This document shows, piece after piece, positions 14,248 to 21,135 of a DNA stretch of 26,976 nt (position 1 is the first letter of the stretch; each line of letters starts with the position of its first letter). This stretch comes from RUG11237 sp050874665. Its GTDB lineage: Bacteria > Bacillota > Clostridia > Lachnospirales > Lachnospiraceae. Made by a program: the position numbers and the translations under genes. Below the pieces are notes generated by a model. That model saw only the letters and a program-made list of their open reading frames with translations, was not told the origin of the DNA and made no database searches. Location: the NCBI GenBank assembly GCA_050874665.1, contig JBNMLC010000029.1:1-26976 (forward strand), in the 5' to 3' direction.

Positions 14248-15555
14248 ATGTCATATACTACGCAGATGGATGCCGCAAGACAAGGCATTCTCACCAGGGA
14301 AATGAAAATAGTGGCACAAAAAGAGTGTATGGATGAAAAAGAGCTGTTAGAATATATGGCCAAAGGACAAATTATTATTCCATGCAATAAAAAGCATACT
14401 TGCATAGAACCAAATGGCATTGGTTCCATGTTGAAAACAAAAATTAATGTAAATCTTGGTGTATCCAGGGATAGTAAGGATTTAGACATAGAAATGCAGA
14501 AAGTAAATTCTGCGGTAGAAATGGGAGCAGAGGCAATCATGGATTTAAGCTCCTGTGGAGATACCAGAGTATTTCGAAGAAAACTTACCAGTGAATGTAA
14601 AGCAATTATAGGAACGGTTCCTATTTATGATGCAGTGGTATATTATCATAAGCCATTAAAGGAGATTACGGCAAAAGAATGGATAGACGTGGTTCGCATG
14701 CATGCAGAAGATGGCGTAGACTTTATGACGATTCACTGTGGTATCAATAAAGCTACAGCAAACCGATTTAAAAATAATAAACGTCTTATGAACATTGTTT
14801 CTAGAGGTGGTTCTATTATATTTGCATGGATGGAAATGACTGGAGAAGAAAATCCTTTTTATGAATATTATGATGAAATCCTTGATATATGCAGAGAATA
14901 TGATGTAACCATGAGTCTGGGAGATGCCTGTCGTCCAGGCTGTATTGAAGACGCTACGGATACTTCACAGATTGAGGAATTGATTACCCTGGGTGAATTG
15001 ACTAAGAGAGCATGGGAGAAAGATGTGCAGGTAATGGTAGAGGGACCGGGGCATATGCCGTTGAATCAGATAGAGGCAAATATGACAATTCAGAAAACAC
15101 TGTGTTACGGTGCACCATTTTATGTATTAGGACCTCTGGTGACAGATGTTGCACCAGGCTATGATCATATCACCTCAGCAATTGGCGGAGCCATTGCAGC
15201 CACCTATGGAGCAGCATTTTTATGCTATGTGACCCCGGCAGAACATTTGCGTCTTCCAAATGTAGAAGATGTAAAAGAGGGCATTATTGCTTCTAAAATT
15301 GCGGCACATGCGGCAGATATTGCGAAAGGTGTGAAAGGTGCAAAAGCTTGGGACTATGAAATGAGTAAGGCAAGAAAGGCACTGGACTGGGAAAAGATGT
15401 TTGACTTAAGTATGGATCCCGAAAAGGCAAGAAGATATCGTGCAGAATCAAAACCGGAGAAAGAAGATACCTGTAGCATGTGTGGAAATTTCTGTGCTGT
15501 GAAAAATGTAAATCGTATTCTCGACGGAGAGATTGTGTCAATATATGATGAATAA
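14248..15555 (+). CDS. thiC: Phosphomethylpyrimidine synthase
   Basis: This 435-residue radical-SAM enzyme converts aminoimidazole ribotide to hydroxymethylpyrimidine phosphate, the pyrimidine half of thiamine. Diagnostic stretches are EPNGIGSMLKTKINVNLG, MEMTGEENPFYEYYDEI, DACRPGCIEDATD, EGPGHMPLNQIEANM and DVAPGYDHITSAIGG. The C-terminal iron-sulphur cluster cysteines are C409, C412 and C416 (CSMCGNFC), a CX2CX3C spacing instead of the CX2CX4C of E. coli. Short ThiC proteins of anaerobes often look this way. It starts 13 bases after the binding-protein gene, so no TPP riboswitch fits directly upstream. No other thiamine genes are in the window. A two-subunit transketolase, which needs thiamine diphosphate, follows. 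Confidence 0.97.
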   Translation: MSYTTQMDAARQGILTREMKIVAQKECMDEKELLEYMAKGQIIIPCNKKHTCIEPNGIGSMLKTKINVNLGVSRDSKDLDIEMQKVNSAVEMGAEAIMDLSSCGDTRVFRRKLTSECKAIIGTVPIYDAVVYYHKPLKEITAKEWIDVVRMHAEDGVDFMTIHCGINKATANRFKNNKRLMNIVSRGGSIIFAWMEMTGEENPFYEYYDEILDICREYDVTMSLGDACRPGCIEDATDTSQIEELITLGELTKRAWEKDVQVMVEGPGHMPLNQIEANMTIQKTLCYGAPFYVLGPLVTDVAPGYDHITSAIGGAIAATYGAAFLCYVTPAEHLRLPNVEDVKEGIIASKIAAHAADIAKGVKGAKAWDYEMSKARKALDWEKMFDLSMDPEKARRYRAESKPEKEDTCSMCGNFCAVKNVNRILDGEIVSIYDE

Positions 15556-15636
15556 ATAACTTGCAAGTGTTACCTAATAATGGTAAGCTATAAAAGTGGA
15601 AAATGAACTAAGAGCGTAAATTAAGGAGGCGTTTTC

Positions 15637-16473
15637 ATGAATAAATTAGAACTTCAAAAGACAGCGAATGAGATTCGTAAGGGTATCATTACTGCGGTGC
15701 ACAGTGCAAAATCAGGACATCCGGGCGGTTCTTTGTCAGCCGCAGATATTTTTACCTATCTGTATTTTGAAGAAATGAATGTAGATCCAAAGAATCCCGA
15801 AAAGCCTGACCGTGACCGCTTTGTATTATCTAAGGGTCATGTTGCACCGGGACTTTATGCAACTCTTGCACATAAGGGCTTTTTTCCGGTAGAGGATTTA
15901 AAGACCCTAAGACATGTAGGATCTTATCTTCAGGGACATCCGGATAAAAAGCATATTCCGGGTGTAGATATGTCCAGCGGCTCTTTGGGACAGGGAATTT
16001 CTGCAGCCGTAGGTATGGCATTGTCTGCAAAGCTTTCCGGTGACTCTTATCGCACCTATACGTTATTAGGTGATGGTGAAATTCAGGAAGGGCAAGTATG
16101 GGAAGCAGCCATGTTTGCAGGTGCAAGAAAGTTAGACAATCTTGTAGTGATTGTGGATAATAATGGATTGCAGATTGATGGAGCAATTGAAGACGTATGT
16201 TCTCCATATCCGATTGATAAAAAATTCGAAGCATTTAATTTTAATGTAATCAACGTAAATGCTCATGATTTTGATGAGCTTGCTGCGGCATTCAAAGCAG
16301 CAAGAGAATGCAAGGGTATGCCAACGGCTATCATTGCTAAAAGTATCAAAGGAAAAGGCGTTTCCTTCATGGAAAATCAGGCTTCCTGGCATGGTTCTGC
16401 TCCAAATGATGAGCAGTTTGAAGTAGCAATGGCAGATTTAGAGAAAGTAGGTGAAGCATTATGTCAGAAGTAA
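15637..16473 (+). CDS. Transketolase, N-terminal (TPP-binding) subunit
   Basis: This 278-residue protein is the N-terminal half of a split transketolase, moving two-carbon ketol units in the pentose phosphate pathway. The thiamine diphosphate site is visible as SAKSGHPGGSLSAADI (23-38), VLSKGHVAPGLYA, and the magnesium motif GDGEIQEGQVWEA (145-157) ending in NNG (175-177). AAGGAGG lies 7 bases upstream. The 3' end overlaps the C-terminal subunit by 13 bases, so the two are translated together in equal amounts. Split transketolases are common in Clostridia. The upstream gap of 81 bases contains a TTACC/GGTAA dyad but no clear promoter. Confidence 0.95.
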   Translation: MNKLELQKTANEIRKGIITAVHSAKSGHPGGSLSAADIFTYLYFEEMNVDPKNPEKPDRDRFVLSKGHVAPGLYATLAHKGFFPVEDLKTLRHVGSYLQGHPDKKHIPGVDMSSGSLGQGISAAVGMALSAKLSGDSYRTYTLLGDGEIQEGQVWEAAMFAGARKLDNLVVIVDNNGLQIDGAIEDVCSPYPIDKKFEAFNFNVINVNAHDFDELAAAFKAARECKGMPTAIIAKSIKGKGVSFMENQASWHGSAPNDEQFEVAMADLEKVGEALCQK

Positions 16474-17399
16474 AGAAAATTGCAACAAGAGAAAGTTATG
16501 GTAATGCTTTAGCAGAATTAGGCGCTCAGTATCCGGATTTAATTGTATTGGATGCTGACCTTGCGGCTGCCACAAAAACAGGAATTTTTAAAAAAGCATT
16601 TCCGGAAAGACATATTGACTGTGGTATTGCTGAGTGTAATATGGTGGGTATTGCGGCAGGACTTGCAGCTACCGGAAAGATTCCGTTCGTAAGTTCTTTT
16701 GCTATGTTTGCAGCAGGACGAGCTTTTGAACAGATTCGTAATTCTGTAGGTTATCCAAAGTTAAACGTAAAAATCGGTGCAACTCATGCAGGGATTTCTG
16801 TAGGAGAAGATGGTGCAACTCATCAGTGTAACGAGGATATTGCGTTAATGAGAACAATTCCGGGCATGGTGGTAATCAGTCCGGCAGATGATGTGGAAGC
16901 GAAGGCGGCAGTGAAAGCGGCAATAGAACATGTGGGACCGGTATACCTTCGTTTTGGACGTCTGGCTGTTCCTGTCATCAATGATACACCGGATTATAAA
17001 TTTGAAATTGGAAAAGGTGTGGTATTAAGAGAAGGAAAGGATATCACAATCGTGGCAACCGGCCTTTGCGTCAGCGAATCTTTGGCAGCCGCAGAGCTTT
17101 TGAGTAAAGATGGAATTGATGCGAAAGTTATAAATATTCACACAATTAAACCATTAGATGAGGATTTAATTGTAAAGGCAGCAAAAGAAACCGGAAAAGT
17201 ATTTACTGTGGAAGAACACTCTGTAATTGGTGGTCTTGGAAGTGCAGTATGCGACTGCTTATCCGAAAAAGCACCAACAAAAGTAGTAAAGATTGGTGTG
17301 AATGATGTATATGGCGAATCAGGTCCTGCAGTGGAACTTGTAAAGAAGTATGGACTCGATTCAGAAGGAATTTATAAGAAAATTAAAGAGAATTTATAA
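16461..17399 (+). CDS. Transketolase, C-terminal subunit
   Basis: This 312-residue protein supplies the pyrimidine-binding and C-terminal domains of the split transketolase. It shows ATRESYGNALAELG at the start, the cofactor-contacting DCGIAECNMVGIAAGLA stretch with its catalytic Glu, GATHAGISVGEDGATHQCNEDIA, and the C-terminal domain with VEEHSVIGGLGSAV. AGGTGA about 7 bases before the ATG lies inside the preceding gene. Together with the N-terminal subunit it forms the active heterotetramer. It is the last gene of this run and is followed after 31 bases by the structured element at 17431. Confidence 0.95.
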   Translation: MSEVKKIATRESYGNALAELGAQYPDLIVLDADLAAATKTGIFKKAFPERHIDCGIAECNMVGIAAGLAATGKIPFVSSFAMFAAGRAFEQIRNSVGYPKLNVKIGATHAGISVGEDGATHQCNEDIALMRTIPGMVVISPADDVEAKAAVKAAIEHVGPVYLRFGRLAVPVINDTPDYKFEIGKGVVLREGKDITIVATGLCVSESLAAAELLSKDGIDAKVINIHTIKPLDEDLIVKAAKETGKVFTVEEHSVIGGLGSAVCDCLSEKAPTKVVKIGVNDVYGESGPAVELVKKYGLDSEGIYKKIKENL

Positions 17400-17430
17400 T
17401 TGTAAATATTCAGATTTATTGGTTGAAGAG

Positions 17431-17625
17431 ACGCTCACAGGCGGCACAAATTCTTCCCTGAAAGGCAGAGGCAACACTGTTGAGAACGAACTGTTAACTA
17501 CGACTAAGACGCTTTGGAATACCGTTGCGCCTTAAGTCTTGGAAACAGTGGATTTTTCATACATTAAGGACACCTCTTGAATTGCCTTACAAGGAAGAAT
17601 TTGAGCCGCCTGTGAGCGTTCTTTT
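17431..17625 (+). ncRNA. Candidate structured RNA or element, function unknown
   Basis: An outer stem pairs 17431-17445 with 17605-17619 (15 bp, ACGCTCACAGGCGGC), then 17447-17457 with 17593-17603 (11 bp) after one A-A mismatch. Inward follow broken pairing (17459-17468 with 17582-17591) and a GAGG/CCTC stem. Next is a 7-bp helix CACTGTT/AACAGTG (17475-17481 with 17544-17550), then an apical hairpin (GACTAAG...CTTAAGTC with CGC/GCG). TTCTTTT follows the closing stem, so the outer helix can end transcription. ACTGTT recurs at about 17490, giving a second partner for the same AACAGT. I do not recognise the family; a 6S-like RNA or a small inverted-repeat element are alternatives. No clear promoter is visible. 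Confidence 0.5.
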
Positions 17626-17817
17626 AACTCCAAAGTCTAAATCCATCTTATTTTGTCCTATCCTCCCTCCATCTGTCGAAAATATCTCATATTTATAGAC
17701 ACCGTCTGATAAATTATGCAATCTATATATGCTATCATATTTTGGAAAAAGACCGGTAGATGTTCTGTAGTAGGACAGGCATAAGGTTTTGAGTCGTTCT
17801 GTGAAAGGTGGAGGAAT

Positions 17818-19098
17818 ATGATAGAAGTTATCTACAATGAAAACTCAGAAGATAAGAGCAAAGGAAAAACTTCCCTTCGTTTGCCCAAGAATATAAGGCA
17901 GATAGGAAATACAGAAGAGGACTTTAAAATTTACATTGAAGATTATGTAGTAACCTTTTTGAACCAGCTTACAGAAAAAGATTTGAGTAAAATACGAGTG
18001 GCAATTTTAATGGGGGATGCCGTAGAAAGTAATGCAGGATATCTGTTTATCAGTGGAGCAATTTATGTAGAAGATGTGGTTGTAGATGGAGAAGGGGTAC
18101 ATTTTAATGATCAAATCTGGAACAGAATTTATGAAAACATCAAGGAATATTTTGATACATTAGAGATTGTGGGCTGGTATTTGTCGGTGCCCGGTTTCCC
18201 AATCGAAATGAATGAAAGCATTAAAAAAGCGCATATCAATCAATTTGCCGGAAATAAAAAAGTCCTTATGATGCATGAACCGATAGAAAGAGATGAAGTT
18301 TTTTTCCGGTGTGAAAATGGAATTATGAAGGCCATAAACGGATATTACATATATTATGAAAAAAATAATCTGATGCAAACATATATGATTGATCATCGCA
18401 ATGAAAATTCAGAGGAAATAAGGCAAGAAGAAAAAAGTGATGTGGCTACAAAACATTTTCGCAGTCTGGTGCAGGAAAAGCAGGAAGAGGTGCATAAACG
18501 CAAGACAATGGCCTTTATGTATTCGGTAAGTTCTGTTTTAGTGATGGTTGTTTTGATTATTGGAATCACTATGTTAAATAATTATGATAAGATGAGTAAT
18601 ATGGAAAAATCACTTGCTATTTTAACTAAAAATGCAATTACAGATGAGATAGAAAAAAAGAAGGTAGAAGAAAAAAAAGAAAAGCAAGAGGTTGCAGTGA
18701 GTGCAGGCAGTGGAAAACTTCATTCCATAGCAGTGGAAACAATTTCCGGCAATGTAGAACCGGTTGTTACAGAGGCTGCACAGGATACCGTGGATTTAAC
18801 GGTTACAGAAGCTCCTGCAGCCACAGAAATTCCTGTGATTACAGAGGTTCCGATTACAGAAACTCCTATCATTACAGAAATCCCTGTAGTTACAGAAATT
18901 CCAAAAGAAGCAGAGCCGCAAGAAGTGATTTCTAATACGCAGGAACCACAGTACTATGTCATACAAAAAGGGGACACGCTGGCAAAAATAAGTATAAAGT
19001 TGTATGCCACAAAAGACATGGTACCAAAGATTTGTGAACTCAATGCGATTGAAGATGTAGACAAAATTTTTATCGGGCAAAAAATCTTGTTACCTTGA
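17818..19098 (+). CDS. Membrane-anchored LysM protein with degenerate MPN/JAMM-like domain
   Basis: This 426-residue protein has an N-terminal cytoplasmic domain (about 35-192), one membrane helix (231-253), a charged coiled coil (257-290), a repetitive TEIP/TEVP linker (about 316-366) and a C-terminal LysM domain (378-426, YYVIQKGDTLAKISIKLY) that should bind peptidoglycan outside. The N-terminal domain resembles bacterial Mov34/MPN/PAD-1 proteins around EIVGWYLSVPGF and INGYYIYYEKN. The metal-binding H-x-H is L122-x-V124 and the later Ser and Asp are Asn132 and Ile135, so it should be catalytically dead. AAGGTGG is the ribosome site. It heads a run with DUF5711, CvpA-like and transglutaminase genes, suggesting an envelope function. 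Confidence 0.82.
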   Translation: MIEVIYNENSEDKSKGKTSLRLPKNIRQIGNTEEDFKIYIEDYVVTFLNQLTEKDLSKIRVAILMGDAVESNAGYLFISGAIYVEDVVVDGEGVHFNDQIWNRIYENIKEYFDTLEIVGWYLSVPGFPIEMNESIKKAHINQFAGNKKVLMMHEPIERDEVFFRCENGIMKAINGYYIYYEKNNLMQTYMIDHRNENSEEIRQEEKSDVATKHFRSLVQEKQEEVHKRKTMAFMYSVSSVLVMVVLIIGITMLNNYDKMSNMEKSLAILTKNAITDEIEKKKVEEKKEKQEVAVSAGSGKLHSIAVETISGNVEPVVTEAAQDTVDLTVTEAPAATEIPVITEVPITETPIITEIPVVTEIPKEAEPQEVISNTQEPQYYVIQKGDTLAKISIKLYATKDMVPKICELNAIEDVDKIFIGQKILLP

Positions 19099-19142
19099 TA
19101 TAAGTATGATATGATTAGCACATACAGCAAAGGGGTAAGATT

Positions 19143-20396
19143 ATGAATATCAGAGAATATACAAAATATAAAGAACGAAAAGCGGGCAAAAATATACAAA
19201 ATTTTCCTGACAGCAGCGGGAGGGTGGAAGATACCGAGGGCATACAGAAAGAATATGAAAGAAAAATAAAAAAACATAGAATAAATCTGGCTATGCTGCT
19301 GGGGCTTTTTTTGATTATTGGCATAGCGGTGGTTGGCGTGTGGCGTACTTACAGTGCTGGTGCAACATACACGGGGTATGAGATTATAAACAGTGTAGAA
19401 CGTGCAGACGCAGATACGGCAAAGTATGTTCCGTATAATGGAGGAATGTTAAAATACAGTAACGACGGAGCAGCATTTATTGGTTCGGATTTAAAGGAAA
19501 AATGGAATCAGACATATCAAATGCAGGAACCCTTGTATGCGATATGTGATTCGGCAGTAGCATTAGCGGATAAAAATGGAACAACAATATATATTTTAAA
19601 TGAGAACGGGCTGCGTGCGGAAGTTAACACACTGCTTCCCATAAAAAAACTTGATGTATCTGCACAGGGAGTGACGGCAGCCTCCTTAGAAGACAGTGGT
19701 AAGTCCTGGATTAAATTATATTCTCCGACAACACCGGAGGAAGAATTGGCGGCAACTAAAATTCTTATGGAAGAGAGTGGATATCCGGTAGATTTATGCC
19801 TTTCGAATGACGGAATCAAATTTGGTATTTCTCATTTAAGTGTAGAAGGTGGGGAAGCAAAAGCTACGCTGGCATTTCATAATCTTGGTTCTGTAGGAGA
19901 AAATGAAATTGATAATTTTGTGGGAAGCACTTCCTATACAGGAAGTGTCTTTCCTATGTTTGATTATATTAACAGTGATACGGCAGTGGCCTTTGGAAGT
20001 GACAAGATAGAAGTGTTTGCGGGAAAACAGATACCAGAGCTTTCCTTTGAATTGTCATTAGAGGAAGAGGTGGAAAAAGTATTTTACAGTGAATCCTATA
20101 TCGGAATGGTACTAAAAAATACTCAGGACACTGGAAAATACCGTATGGATATCTATGATTTAAAGGGAAAAAAGATTTTTTCGGAAGGCTTTGACAAAGA
20201 ATATACGAATGTCATACTTTCCGGCGAAACGATACTTATGTATAGTGAGAGCGAGTGCTGTGTGTATAGCATAAATGGTGTTTGCAAGTTAGATAAAAGC
20301 TTTGATAAGACGATACTTGCCATGACAATTACTGGAAAAAACAGATATATGCTTATCACAGAAGAAAATATACAAACCATCAAACTGGTGAGATAA
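19143..20396 (+). CDS. DUF5711-family membrane-anchored protein
   Basis: This 417-residue protein has a basic, helical N-terminal tail (residues 1-47), one membrane segment at about 48-67 (LAMLLGLFLIIGIAVVGVW) and a large extracytoplasmic region made of repeated short beta-strand units (for example GMLKYSNDGAAFIGSD, KLDVSAQGVTAASLED, GIKFGISHLSVEGG). The pattern suggests a beta-propeller-like sensor or scaffold. I recall it as DUF5711, with no known function. AAAGGGG precedes the ATG. It lies 44 bases after the LysM gene and 20 bases before the CvpA-like gene, so the three are almost surely one transcript. Confidence 0.78.
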   Translation: MNIREYTKYKERKAGKNIQNFPDSSGRVEDTEGIQKEYERKIKKHRINLAMLLGLFLIIGIAVVGVWRTYSAGATYTGYEIINSVERADADTAKYVPYNGGMLKYSNDGAAFIGSDLKEKWNQTYQMQEPLYAICDSAVALADKNGTTIYILNENGLRAEVNTLLPIKKLDVSAQGVTAASLEDSGKSWIKLYSPTTPEEELAATKILMEESGYPVDLCLSNDGIKFGISHLSVEGGEAKATLAFHNLGSVGENEIDNFVGSTSYTGSVFPMFDYINSDTAVAFGSDKIEVFAGKQIPELSFELSLEEEVEKVFYSESYIGMVLKNTQDTGKYRMDIYDLKGKKIFSEGFDKEYTNVILSGETILMYSESECCVYSINGVCKLDKSFDKTILAMTITGKNRYMLITEENIQTIKLVR

Positions 20397-20416
20397 GGAT
20401 AAGATAGGAGAAAATC

Positions 20417-21103
20417 ATGACAATTGACTGGCTGCTAATTTTGGTAATAGCGATTCTTGTAACACTTACATATTATTCCTACCGTCGTGGATTTGTGAAA
20501 AGTGCATTATCCATGACTATGTTTATTATTACTATTATTTTGGTAAATCTCATAAATCCATTTGTAACAGAATTTATTATGGAGCAGACGCCGATTTATG
20601 AAAATATAAAAAATAGTTGTATGGAAATTTATAGTCCTGAAAATCGGGCTGAAATTGCAAGTGTGGGAAGTGATGAAGAAATAATAAATTCATACCCTAT
20701 TGCAGAGCCTTTAAAAGAACAGATTATTAAAAATAATAATCCGGAAAACTACCGACTGTTTGATGTGACGGCAATTCAAGAATATGTGGCAGCGTATATA
20801 GCCAAAACAATCATTAGTTCTGCTTCTTATATTATCAGCTTTATTATCGTGTGGATTGCATTGAAAATGCTGATGACAACCTTGGATGTTTTGACACGTT
20901 TGCCGGTAATCAAGGAAATTAATCAGACGGTAGGGGCAGTACTGGGTTTTGCGGAAGGATTGATGATTGTCTGGCTTCTTTTTGTTGCAGCGGAAATTTT
21001 CAGTACTACAGCATTTGGTATGAGTGTGCAGACACAAATTAACGGAAATCCTATTTTAAAATTTATTTCAGACTGTAATATTATCTGGCAGTTAATTATG
21101 TGA
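20417..21103 (+). CDS. CvpA-like membrane protein
   Basis: This 228-residue protein resembles the CvpA family. Four membrane segments are likely at about residues 4-22, 27-48, 130-155 and 170-195, with an extended external loop (about 50-125) between the second and third. The start WLLILVIAILVTLTYYSYRRG is typical of the family, as are the second RLPVIKEINQTVGAVLGFAEGL stretch and the MIVWLLFVAA helix. CvpA proteins influence envelope properties and secretion in several bacteria, but their molecular role is not settled. TAGGAGAAAATC precedes the ATG. The neighbours suggest envelope work with the LysM protein. Confidence 0.8.
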   Translation: MTIDWLLILVIAILVTLTYYSYRRGFVKSALSMTMFIITIILVNLINPFVTEFIMEQTPIYENIKNSCMEIYSPENRAEIASVGSDEEIINSYPIAEPLKEQIIKNNNPENYRLFDVTAIQEYVAAYIAKTIISSASYIISFIIVWIALKMLMTTLDVLTRLPVIKEINQTVGAVLGFAEGLMIVWLLFVAAEIFSTTAFGMSVQTQINGNPILKFISDCNIIWQLIM

Positions 21104-21135
21104 TATCAAAAGCGAAAATGAGAAGGGAGAATAAA

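Noticed and set aside
17350..17535. 61-codon plus-strand ORF across the end of the transketolase gene
   Set aside because: Its first part is an out-of-frame shadow of the transketolase gene and the rest runs through the base-paired element at 17431; it has no ribosome site.
17431..17625. RNase P RNA, SRP RNA or tmRNA at this element
   Set aside because: None of the conserved core sequences of those RNAs that I know are visible. 6S RNA stays possible but unproven.
18760..18920. Tandem DNA repeat or CRISPR-like array in the LysM gene
   Set aside because: The repetition comes from TE-x-P protein repeats in a linker, with variable codons and no spacer structure.
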